A stretch of DNA of 19,824 bases from SIG672 sp045657105 (GTDB lineage Bacteria; Bacillota; Clostridia; Oscillospirales; CAG-272): positions 1 through 19,824 of the forward strand of contig JAZOSN010000046.1 in NCBI GenBank assembly GCA_045657105.1, given 5' to 3'. Positions 14,138-19,824 of this stretch are shown in pieces (within the stretch, counting starts at the first letter, position 1; each line of letters starts with the position of its first letter). Under the pieces are notes generated by a model that saw nothing but the letters and a program-made list of their open reading frames with translations, ran no database searches and had not been told where the DNA came from. Made by a program: the position numbers and the translations under genes.

Positions 14138-15097
14138 CTAAGCGGCATTTTGCTCATTTTCGGACACTATTTTGCAGCCTCGGAAGTAATAAAGAAGAAT
14201 ATCCTTATAGGAAAATCCGTTTTCCGACATATTTTTCGCTCCGCAAAGGCTCATTCCCAGTCCGTTTCCGACTCCGTAAGTCCTTATAACTATTCCGCCG
14301 TACGCTTCTTCTATTTCAAAGCACATAGACCTGAGATCAAATATCTCGGCGAATTTTTCAGCCGTAATGTCCTGCATAAATATATTTACCTTTTCAACCC
14401 GACCTGCACCGTTGAGATCGAGCGTCGGAGATGCTTCAATACCGGCGACGTCCATATTTTCAAAAAGCGATCCGAGTCTTTGCGAAAGATCTCCTTTGAG
14501 CACGAATATCTCGTTTATTTCGGCTTTTTCGGGCGTTATCACGGGTTCGAGATATGGATACTGCCTTCCGAAAACATCGTACGCGCTCTCGGTAGTAATA
14601 TGCGAGGACCTATGTATGAGCGCAAGAGCATAGCTGTTCTTGTATAGCAGTATCTCACCTTGCGAAAGGCTTATGGCGTCAGAAAGTGCAGAGATGAGAT
14701 TTTCCCCTTTATCTCCGTGTTTTTCGACATACTCTTCCCTTTTTACATACGGCAGATTTCCCGAGCAGTCGCAAAAATCCGCATCTGCGCCGCAGATCTC
14801 ACGGCAGGCTCCTTTAAGATACAGTGCGGCGCTTCGCATAGCTATTGCCGCCGCGCGAAGCGTTTCTTCTCCGTAATTTTCATCTATCTGAGCAAGCAAA
14901 ATACCGAGAATATAATCGTCCTGCGATATTTTTTCGCTCGTTTGCCTGTCGTGAAAATAGAGCGTGACTCTCTCATCGGGCTTTTCTTTAAAAAAGCTTT
15001 TGTATATTCCTGCTCCGATTACTGGCAGAGCGGTCGCAAGCAAAACGAAAAGTACCATAAGAAGAATGCCAAAACGTAAGTTTTTCAAATAAATCAC
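14138..15097 (-). CDS. SpoIID-like protein with altered active-site motifs
   Basis: A 319-aa membrane-anchored homologue of SpoIID, the glycan-cleaving enzyme of forespore engulfment. One N-terminal transmembrane helix (about 9-30) precedes a SpoIID/LytB domain: DYILGILLAQIDENY.EETLRAAAIAMRSAALY at 61-93, a cysteine-rich insert (98-111), YDVFGRQYPYL near 173, and GVGNGLGMSLCGAKNM..NG at 275-294. The Glu of the usual GVVxxEM is Gln70, SGG is SSH (164-166), and GHGxGMSQ is GNGLGMSL. It may therefore be a non-catalytic relative. The listed start is GTG; TTG at 15088 fits the GGGTGA Shine-Dalgarno at least as well. The stop lies 24 bp before the folT -35. Confidence 0.8.
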   Translation of the reverse strand: MIYLKNLRFGILLMVLFVLLATALPVIGAGIYKSFFKEKPDERVTLYFHDRQTSEKISQDDYILGILLAQIDENYGEETLRAAAIAMRSAALYLKGACREICGADADFCDCSGNLPYVKREEYVEKHGDKGENLISALSDAISLSQGEILLYKNSYALALIHRSSHITTESAYDVFGRQYPYLEPVITPEKAEINEIFVLKGDLSQRLGSLFENMDVAGIEASPTLDLNGAGRVEKVNIFMQDITAEKFAEIFDLRSMCFEIEEAYGGIVIRTYGVGNGLGMSLCGAKNMSENGFSYKDILLYYFRGCKIVSENEQNAA

Positions 15098-15137
15098 CCG
15101 TAATATATTATATTTTTTTCATATAAAATATTACGGG
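15097..15137. repeat. Inverted repeat in the leader of the SpoIID-like gene
   Basis: CCCGTAATAT (15097-15106) and ATATTACGGG (15128-15137), perfect 10-bp arms over a 21-nt AT-rich spacer. The arm nearer the gene overlaps its GGGTGA ribosome-binding sequence. It may be an RNA hairpin masking translation, the end of the MATE transcript, or an operator. Confidence 0.5.
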
Positions 15138-15156
15138 TTGATATTAAGTTGTTTGT

Positions 15157-16527
15157 TTATGCCGTGGTTTTCGTTATAGCGCTCTTTTTCCAACTACCCG
15201 ACAGGTAGAAAACAACACCTATAAAGAACGGCGTGAATCCTGCGATAGCATCGCCAAGCCAGAATCCAAAATATCCCATTTCGAGCACAAGACCGAGCAA
15301 AACTGCAAGTCCTATTCTCAGTACTATTCCGTCAAGAATTGCAGTCACAAAGTTTATAACGGTGTTTCCGCTTCCGTTTATAAGTGCATTCATTACCGCG
15401 CGCAGTGAGCTTGCAAGGAACATAAGAAGAGCGATCGGAACGTACTCGCCCGATAGTTTAAGGGCTTCCTGACTTGACTCGTTTGCAAATAGTCCGAATA
15501 CCTCTTTTGGAAAAAGTACGATTATGACCGAGAAAATTACGACTATGGCGAGAGTTACGCAAAGCACGTCTTTGAGTATCTTGTTGACTCTTTTGAACTC
15601 TCCTGCGACGATATTTTGTCCTACCATGGTAGAGCCTGCGGTGTTCATAGCGTTTGAGAAAAGATTTACAACCGATGCAAGCTTGTTGGCAATTCCGGAG
15701 AACGCGGAAACCGCAACTCCGTATCCGTTGATCCATGCATTGACAAACAGCTTGGATACCTGTATAGATGCGAATTTTATTGCCATCGGAGCGCCGAGCT
15801 TTATAAAAGAGATAAGCATTTCCTTGTCCCATACTACAAAATCTCGAATGGATATATTGAGCTCGAACTGTTTTTTCTTTGCTACGAGAAACACAGTACA
15901 ACAGATAAAGCTTATCGCTTGGCTTATTACGGTCGCAAGAGCAGCTCCGCCTGCGCCCATATCTTTAACGAATAAAACATCAAGAAATATGTTCGTTATA
16001 GCCGCAATTCCGATAAAAATAAGAGGATGCTTTGAATCTCCCATACCGCGAAGTATGGCGCTTACTACGTTATATCCGTAAATAAATATAAGTCCTGTTA
16101 TGCATATCGTAGAATACGCCATGGCGCCGTCGTAGGCCTCGCTCGGCGTGTTCATAAGAGAAAGCATGTCCTTTTGGAAAACTATTCCCAAAACGCTTAC
16201 AATTATGGCGCAGAGCAGAAGAAATCCGCTCATAGTACCGACAAATTTTCCGATCTTCTCCTTTTGCCTTGCACCAATGTATCGAGCAATCAGGATCTGG
16301 CCTGCGCTTGCGAAGCCCATTCCAATAAACGTCAGAAGATTGGTCACGTCACCTCCGACCGAAACGGCGGAAATTCCGACCTCTCCCATTACGTTTCCGA
16401 CGACGATCATATCGACCATACTGTAAACGACTTGGAGTATGTTGGATAACAGTAGCGGCCAGGCAAATACTATAAGCTGGCTCGTAATATTTCCTTTTGT
16501 AAAATCTTTTATGTGAGATCTGTTCAT
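15157..16527 (-). CDS. MATE family efflux transporter
   Basis: A 456-aa inner-membrane exporter with about 12 transmembrane helices in two homologous halves, the normal MATE length. The first half has TSQLIVFAWPLLLSNILQVVYSMVDMIVVGN and the ILRGMGDSKHPL loop, the second AMNTAGSTMVGQNIVAGEFKRV and NALINGSGNTV, all typical of the MepA/DinF-like branch. Such proteins export cationic drugs, dyes or metabolites by Na+ or H+ antiport; the substrate is unknown. ATG 16527 is used because a longer frame would run through the promoter leader and its hairpin. Its Shine-Dalgarno is poor. The promoter is fully consensus with a palindrome over -35, so expression is probably repressed until induced. Confidence 0.92.
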   Translation of the reverse strand: MNRSHIKDFTKGNITSQLIVFAWPLLLSNILQVVYSMVDMIVVGNVMGEVGISAVSVGGDVTNLLTFIGMGFASAGQILIARYIGARQKEKIGKFVGTMSGFLLLCAIIVSVLGIVFQKDMLSLMNTPSEAYDGAMAYSTICITGLIFIYGYNVVSAILRGMGDSKHPLIFIGIAAITNIFLDVLFVKDMGAGGAALATVISQAISFICCTVFLVAKKKQFELNISIRDFVVWDKEMLISFIKLGAPMAIKFASIQVSKLFVNAWINGYGVAVSAFSGIANKLASVVNLFSNAMNTAGSTMVGQNIVAGEFKRVNKILKDVLCVTLAIVVIFSVIIVLFPKEVFGLFANESSQEALKLSGEYVPIALLMFLASSLRAVMNALINGSGNTVINFVTAILDGIVLRIGLAVLLGLVLEMGYFGFWLGDAIAGFTPFFIGVVFYLSGSWKKSAITKTTA

Positions 16528-16538
16528 TGTTTGTACTG

Positions 16539-16583
16539 GATATCTCAAAATGAAACACCCGCATCTTCGCGGGTGTAAATACC
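16539..16583 (-). promoter_or_regulatory. Structured leader of the MATE gene (candidate riboswitch)
   Basis: ACACCCGC (16555-16562) and GCGGGTGT (16569-16576) form a perfect 8-bp hairpin, enclosed on the minus strand by GGTATTT (16583-16577) pairing with AGATATC (16545-16539). This two-stem leader of about 85 nt precedes a weak ribosome binding site. MATE genes in Clostridia can carry guanidine-IV (mepA) riboswitches, but I cannot match that consensus from memory. Confidence 0.4.
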
Positions 16584-16618
16584 TGTCCGACTCTTCCCTT
16601 TCGTTTTTTGCCGATGTA

Positions 16619-16656
16619 ATTATACTATATGAGGCGTAAAATGTCAAGTTTTACGC
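16619..16656 (-). promoter_or_regulatory. Consensus promoter of the MATE gene with operator palindrome
   Basis: On the minus strand TTGACA (16647-16642), 17 bp, TATAAT (16624-16619). A perfect palindrome, GCGTAAAA (16634-16641) and TTTTACGC (16649-16656) with a 7-bp spacer, covers the -35. This is a layout typical of a TetR/MarR-type repressor site. Confidence 0.75.
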
Positions 16657-16714
16657 ATGAATGTATATTGATAAAAATAATTTTGAAAAAAACAAAAAAA
16701 TCTGCAATTTACTG

Positions 16715-16743
16715 TTGACAAACGCGTTTTCTTGTGGTATAAT
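16715..16743 (+). promoter_or_regulatory. Promoter of tRNA-Pro
   Basis: TTGACA (16715-16720), 17 bp, TATAAT (16738-16743), with extended TGG. A full consensus, as expected for stable RNA. Confidence 0.85.
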
Positions 16744-16774
16744 CTATATCGTTCCGCGCAGGAATATAGTATAT

Positions 16775-16850
16775 CTGGGTGTGGCGCAGTTGGTAGCGCG
16801 CTACCTTGGGGTGGTAGAGGCCGCAAGTTCAAGTCTTGTCACTCAGACCA
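16775..16850 (+). tRNA. tRNA-Pro (anticodon GGG)
   Basis: A 76-nt cloverleaf with genomically encoded CCA. The acceptor stem is CTGGGTG (16775-16781) with CACTCAG (16840-16846), the D-stem GCGC/GCGC, the anticodon stem CTACC/GGTAG, and the loop TTGGGGT places GGG at 16808-16810, with G37 following as in proline tRNAs. The T-arm is GCAAG-TTCAAGT-CTTGT with one G-U; discriminator is A. It reads codons CCC/CCU. It has its own promoter and terminator, and its 3' side marks the switch to island-like DNA, tRNA genes being common integrase targets. Confidence 0.95.
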
Positions 16851-16882
16851 GGGGGATTCGAAAGAATCCCCCATTTTCTTTG
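16851..16882 (+). terminator. Terminator of tRNA-Pro
   Basis: GGGGGATTC (16851-16859), GAAA loop, GAATCCCCC (16864-16872), then ATTTTCTTTG. It starts directly after the CCA. Confidence 0.93.
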
Positions 16883-17015
16883 TTTTTCTCCATATTCCTC
16901 GTTTATTCTCTCTTTTTCATGTGTACAAAGTGTTAACTCGTTTTTTCGATTCACCACGATTTTGAGCGTTATTTAGGCACGACCACATGTTTGACCACAA
17001 ATGTTTTTGCGTGTT

Positions 17016-17037
17016 GGGGCTTTTGAGCCTCTTTTTT
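17016..17037 (+). terminator. Orphan terminator 1
   Basis: GGGGCT (17016-17021), TTTG loop, AGCCTC (17026-17031), one G-U, then TTTTTT. No gene on this strand reads into it apart from the already terminated tRNA. Confidence 0.65.
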
Positions 17038-17050
17038 ATAATATTTTGAC

Positions 17051-17079
17051 GGTTCTCTGCTACGAGAACCCTCTTTTTT
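17051..17079 (+). terminator. Orphan terminator 2
   Basis: GGTTCTC (17051-17057), TGCTAC loop, GAGAACC (17064-17070), then CTCTTTTTT. Tandem with the previous one. Confidence 0.7.
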
Positions 17080-17229
17080 AATATTTTTCAATGTTTTTCA
17101 CTCTCAAAATTTCATGCCAAAACAGATCTACCTGACTGTAACAGAGGTCAAAAGTTCAAATACCGGGTTTTAAAGCAATTGTAAAATCACCTTTTCTTTG
17201 CTTATTGCGTATCAAATTTTTAGATTTGA

Positions 17230-17514
17230 TCACCCATCTTCCCCTATCGGCAGAAGGAGGGCTTCAGTCATCAACTGCACTCCAAGTCGGAATCCGTACG
17301 AGAACGCATCGCGCTCGGTAATGCTGTGCATCTCATTCATGCATTCCTCGAACTTTTCGAGTGTTTCCTTCTGCTTGTCCGTGAGCGTGCCATCCAACTC
17401 TTCGCGATTCCTGGCTACCAGCTTCAGCAGTTCCTTCAACCGTTTGTCACCACGAGTGCATTGCTCGAAGGGAGAGACGTTGCCGTACCAGAGTTCATCA
17501 ATTGTTCCCCTCAT
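17230..17514 (-). CDS. DUF6809-like small protein
   Basis: A 94-aa cytosolic protein resembling the DUF6809 family. It begins TIDELWYGNVSPFEQ, has a charged coiled helical middle (LKELLKLVARNREELDGTLTDKQKETLEKFEECMNEM), and ends SITERDAFSYGFRLGVQLMTEALL, the family's recognisable C-terminal helix. No biochemical role is known to me; members are frequent in accessory regions of Clostridia. ATG 17514 is preferred over the neighbouring ATG 17517 because AAGGAGG (17527-17521) is then six bases away. The start lies inside a 36-codon upstream ORF, so translation is probably coupled. Confidence 0.75.
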   Translation of the reverse strand: MRGTIDELWYGNVSPFEQCTRGDKRLKELLKLVARNREELDGTLTDKQKETLEKFEECMNEMHSITERDAFSYGFRLGVQLMTEALLLPIGEDG

Positions 17515-17608
17515 CATAAACCTCCTTAATAGCAAAGGACGATTCATCACTGATTTGACTCAGCTTTGAATCGTCCTTTATGTTTGATTTTAATACTTGT
17601 GGTATCAT
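17498..17608 (-). CDS. 36-aa leader ORF overlapping the DUF6809-like gene
   Basis: ATG 17608 to TGA 17498 encodes MIPQVLKSNIKDDSKLSQIS followed by DESSFAIKEVYDEGNN. AGGGAGG (17622-17616) is ideally placed seven bases upstream, better than for many real genes. It overlaps the DUF6809-like start by 17 bp in another frame. A 13-bp perfect inverted repeat (17534-17546/17567-17579) lies within it, so ribosome movement over this ORF would alter a hairpin next to the downstream ribosome binding site. It may be a regulatory leader peptide or a small functional protein; no homologue is recognised. Confidence 0.6.
   Translation of the reverse strand: MIPQVLKSNIKDDSKLSQISDESSFAIKEVYDEGNN
17534..17579. 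repeat. 13-bp inverted repeat inside the leader ORF
   Basis: AAAGGACGATTCA (17534-17546) and TGAATCGTCCTTT (17567-17579), perfect arms, 20-nt loop. On the minus-strand transcript the hairpin ends seven bases before the AAGGAGG of the DUF6809-like gene. Confidence 0.75.
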
Positions 17609-17655
17609 AGCTCTACCTCCCTGTTTTTTTCGGTAACACAAACAATACCACAAGT
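17595..17655. promoter_or_regulatory. Inverted repeat spanning promoter and leader-ORF start
   Basis: ACTTGTGGTAT (17595-17605) and ATACCACAAGT (17645-17655), 39 bp apart. The right arm holds a possible extended -10 on the minus strand (TGTGGTATTGT) with TGGACT 17 bp upstream, and the left arm covers the first codons of the leader ORF. An autoregulatory operator pair is possible. Confidence 0.4.
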
Positions 17656-17684
17656 TTGAGAGAAAGTCCAGAGAAAATTGGAAT

Positions 17685-18494
17685 TTATAATCCTAATTTT
17701 TCAAAAAGCACCCTATTTCTCTTTTGCGAGTCATTAATTACCTTATCAAATGGTAACACCTCTACATATGCGTTATAGCTCTCGTTGTAACCATAATACC
17801 CCAACTTATCGGGTGTCTTTTTAAATATTCCTCCGTGGCGCAATACTTTCTCCAAATTGGGGGTTACATCACAAATGGCATACAAATAAAACTTGGTGGT
17901 TTCACCGACATGAATAATTCTGCCATCCTTGTCTTTCATCTTGTTTGTCTTGATTTTGTCAACATATCCATAGAGTTGTACTATTGGATTACTCGCATCC
18001 GTATAATCATCCCTCATAGGTCTTTTTATTTCAAAAATGACAATTGTATCAAATTCAGTGCCATCATTATGCCCCTCTGATACAGCAACAGGATGATCTA
18101 AGATCATTATGTCAGTTCTTTCTTCATGTCGATCATTATTGAATGGTATATCAGAACTTATATATGAACAGTAAGCGAGCTTTTCATCCAACAACCAAAG
18201 ATTGTGACAATCGTATGGCATATCATCAGAAGAAGTATGCATCGGATAAATAAGATCGTGTATATAGCTTTCTTTATGAAAAATACCATCCTCTTTTCGT
18301 TTAATAGCCACCTGAAGCAAATCTATTATCACTTTTCTATGCGCAATATATTCAGCCAAAACAGCACTGTTGGCTTCACTCACTTTGGTAATTTGTTTTT
18401 GAAACCTTTCGGCATACTCCTCTTTGGAAATTACACCAGTTTCTAATAACGATAAAATCTCCTCATTTTGTTGTTTAATTTGCTTATCAAACAT
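17685..18494 (-). CDS. PD-(D/E)XK nuclease-like protein (second half of the ATPase-nuclease module)
   Basis: A 269-aa product. Residues 1-65 are charged and helical, probably coiled. The core resembles a PD-(D/E)XK fold: HNLWLLDEKLAY (97-108), ERTDIMILD with Asp128, FEIKRP with Glu155 and Lys157, and a following Gln173 in PIVQLYGYVDKI. The end, GYYGYNESYNAYVEVLPFDK then KRNRVLFEKLGL, resembles a domain I recall at the C-terminus of long GHKL ATPase proteins. Its ATG has no spaced Shine-Dalgarno (AAGAGA abuts it). It is in the same frame as the upstream ATPase ORF, separated by TAA and six codons. It may not be an independent gene. Confidence 0.7.
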   Translation of the reverse strand: MFDKQIKQQNEEILSLLETGVISKEEYAERFQKQITKVSEANSAVLAEYIAHRKVIIDLLQVAIKRKEDGIFHKESYIHDLIYPMHTSSDDMPYDCHNLWLLDEKLAYCSYISSDIPFNNDRHEERTDIMILDHPVAVSEGHNDGTEFDTIVIFEIKRPMRDDYTDASNPIVQLYGYVDKIKTNKMKDKDGRIIHVGETTKFYLYAICDVTPNLEKVLRHGGIFKKTPDKLGYYGYNESYNAYVEVLPFDKVINDSQKRNRVLFEKLGL

Positions 18495-18512
18495 TCTCTT
18501 AATACGATACAG

Positions 18513-19691
18513 TTAATCATCTAATTTATCTTCAGACAAATTGGGCTTAATTCCAAGAATGTCTGACGGCATATATTTTAATAAATGTCTAAATTGCGGA
18601 GCCCTATTAATAACATAGTTTTTGATAGTATCCTGCTTTGCATTCGAAATCGGCATCAAAAACTCACTTAAGAACACATTTATCTTGTTTACTGCCATCG
18701 AAATAATTTCATCGATAGACGTCACCCCTATAAGCGATGGAGCTATCCCCCCTTCAGGGATACTAAATGACAATCTGTTCATATCTACATTTTCATCGAG
18801 ATATTTTCCTCTCAAAACGCCAATATAATAGAAACCATGCTTTTCGTAAATAGATCTATCCAAGTCCACTATATACTTATCAAGATCCTTAGTTTCTACC
18901 AATCGATTATGTGCGCACAAAAACAGGCTATTCCCCTTGACGGACGGATCTTCAGCCTTGACATGCAATAATTCAAAACTGTTGCCGTCAATATCAAAAA
19001 TCTCGCTATTATCATCGGTTTTGATTCGTTCTCTAAACAAAGCGTTTAAATCAATCGATTCATACTCGTCTTTCAAAACCACTTTCGGACATTCTTCATC
19101 CATAAAATATATCAAACAATGATGAAGTATCCGCGTCGCAATCGTTGCTAATTGTTTGGGTGCCGTTGTTCTGTACGGATTCAAAAAGCCCGAAAGCTTT
19201 ACCGATCTCCTATTGTCACAATAGTCATCAACATCTATTAAACTATCGTTAATTTCGTTTGAAGCGAGGGAGAATATAAAAGATCTCTTGACCGGAACTT
19301 TTTCTTCAACATATATACTTTCTATTTCAGCTTTTTCAAAGGCATGCAGCCAAGAAAAACGCCCAACGCCTTTTCCGCCTATCGCTTCCTTATATGTTGA
19401 ATCTGATTCTAAAAATGAAGAAAAATTATTCTCATTAAAACCCGATCCGTTATCAATTACAATCATATTAATTATTTCAGGAAGAGGTCCTTCACCATCT
19501 ATGGAAATTTGTCCGTCTCGTTCCATTTCAATATAAATATGACCCCCCTTAAAATTCGAATCTGTTTTTTTGCGTTCTTCAATTGAATGAAAAGAATTGA
19601 CAATCGCTTCGAATAAAGGAATCAATGGTTGACTCTTTGGAAGAGTAAAATTTTTGGTGCGTCCTTTTATGCTTATTCCAAAAGATCTCAT
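18513..19691 (-). CDS. GHKL (HSP90/MORC-like) ATPase
   Basis: A 392-aa ATPase of the GHKL superfamily, with motifs in order: N-box PLFEAIVNSF (Glu28, Asn32), DNGSGF (Asp80, the adenine-contact DxGxG), and the glycine lid GGKGVGRFSWLHAF (about 105-118). A transducer-like region follows (RLSFSIPEGG near 310). This is the MutL/HSP90/MORC fold rather than a sensor histidine kinase, since no dimerisation/phosphoacceptor helix is seen. ATG 19691 is used: GAGG lies six bases upstream, whereas the ATG at 19703 has no site. It ends in KLDD-TAA and the nuclease-like ORF continues in frame. AT-rich composition differs from the left of the window. Probable role: accessory or defence ATPase. Confidence 0.75.
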   Translation of the reverse strand: MRSFGISIKGRTKNFTLPKSQPLIPLFEAIVNSFHSIEERKKTDSNFKGGHIYIEMERDGQISIDGEGPLPEIINMIVIDNGSGFNENNFSSFLESDSTYKEAIGGKGVGRFSWLHAFEKAEIESIYVEEKVPVKRSFIFSLASNEINDSLIDVDDYCDNRRSVKLSGFLNPYRTTAPKQLATIATRILHHCLIYFMDEECPKVVLKDEYESIDLNALFRERIKTDDNSEIFDIDGNSFELLHVKAEDPSVKGNSLFLCAHNRLVETKDLDKYIVDLDRSIYEKHGFYYIGVLRGKYLDENVDMNRLSFSIPEGGIAPSLIGVTSIDEIISMAVNKINVFLSEFLMPISNAKQDTIKNYVINRAPQFRHLLKYMPSDILGIKPNLSEDKLDD

Positions 19692-19722
19692 ACTTAACCT
19701 CATTTCTAATTCCGTATATGAT

Positions 19723-19824
19723 TTAAATCAACACTCCGTTACAATGATCCACCTCATGCTGAATGATCTGCGCCGTCCAGCCGGTAAAGTTTTTCGTGCG
19801 CGTTTGCATTTCCAAGGTCTGATA
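19723..19824 (-). CDS. def: Peptide deformylase, C-terminal part (runs off the window)
   Basis: The last 33 codons are visible: YQTLEMQTRTKNFTGW and then TAQIIQHEVDHCNGVLI. HEVDH is the metal-binding motif of peptide deformylase, which removes N-formyl from nascent proteins; Cys follows it where Leu is more common. The short ending after GVLI suggests the compact Clostridial form of about 135-150 aa. The stop is 31 bp from the ATPase start, so they may share a transcript. The rest of the gene is off the right edge. Confidence 0.8.
   Translation of the reverse strand, partial: YQTLEMQTRTKNFTGWTAQIIQHEVDHCNGVLI

Larger units (their letters stand above)
16873..17229. other. Gene-free junction downstream of tRNA-Pro, possible integration scar
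   Basis: No convincing gene in 357 bp. It holds two GACCACA copies (16981-16987 and 16993-16999), two tandem terminators, and GAGGTCAAAAGTTCAAAT (17142-17159), which looks like the variable loop and T-arm of a tRNA, with an Asn-like ACTGT-AA anticodon-loop remnant just before it. These features suggest debris of an integrated element, but no integrase is present in the window. Confidence 0.35.

Noticed and set aside
16661..16965. Small + frames over the tRNA-Pro gene
   Set aside because: They overlap a tRNA with its own promoter and terminator and have no coding features.
1..19824. CRISPR array or insertion sequence
   Set aside because: No regularly spaced repeats of 23-47 bp and no transposase-like protein were seen on either strand.

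Overview
The window looks like chromosomal DNA of a low-to-moderate GC Clostridia-type Firmicute, probably Oscillospiraceae/Ruminococcaceae or Lachnospiraceae. The pointers are a ribosomal-protein L27 with a cleavable N-terminal extension next to its protease Prp, a folate (THF) riboswitch-like leader on folT, a feoA-feoB operon with the small Cys-rich FeoB-associated protein, a SpoIID-like protein, and near-consensus TTGACA-N17-TATAAT promoters with strong rho-independent terminators. No rRNA or CRISPR array is present.

Left third (1-6470), + strand: prp and rpmA (the rplU-prp-rpmA operon entered at its end), then argH. A FAD-dependent oxidoreductase (-) is divergent from a PocR/AraC-type regulator (+). 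A pyridoxal/pyridoxamine kinase (-) is divergent from a MocR/PdxR-type regulator (+) that lacks its C-terminal domain. The two pdx promoters share a palindromic -10 element.

Middle (6480-11660): the feoA-feoB-Cys-rich operon, with a strong promoter and two copies of a dyad with conserved GTTAGC-N4-GCTAAC core. Then rbsK, followed by a 405-bp gene-free stretch containing a cluster of DnaA-box-like sequences in nested inverted repeats, and a TIM-barrel sugar phosphate isomerase/epimerase (-).

Right-middle (11660-16650), all on the - strand: a folate module (THF riboswitch-like leader, then folT, folC and a 112-aa unknown), a SpoIID-like protein in which several hallmark residues are replaced, and a MATE transporter with an operator-like palindrome over its -35 and a structured leader.

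Right end (16700-19824): a tRNA-Pro(GGG) gene with consensus promoter and terminator marks a change in character. Beyond it lies AT-richer, mobile-island-like sequence: orphan tandem terminators, a GACCACA repeat, a tRNA-like fragment, a DUF6809-like gene preceded by a 36-codon leader ORF folded over a 13-bp hairpin, and a GHKL-type ATPase plus PD-(D/E)XK-type nuclease pair next to the 3' end of a peptide deformylase gene. The ATPase and nuclease ORFs are in the same frame, separated by one TAA and six sense codons, so they may be one roughly 668-codon gene split by a single stop. This ATPase-nuclease module is the best candidate for a poorly described (possibly anti-phage) system.
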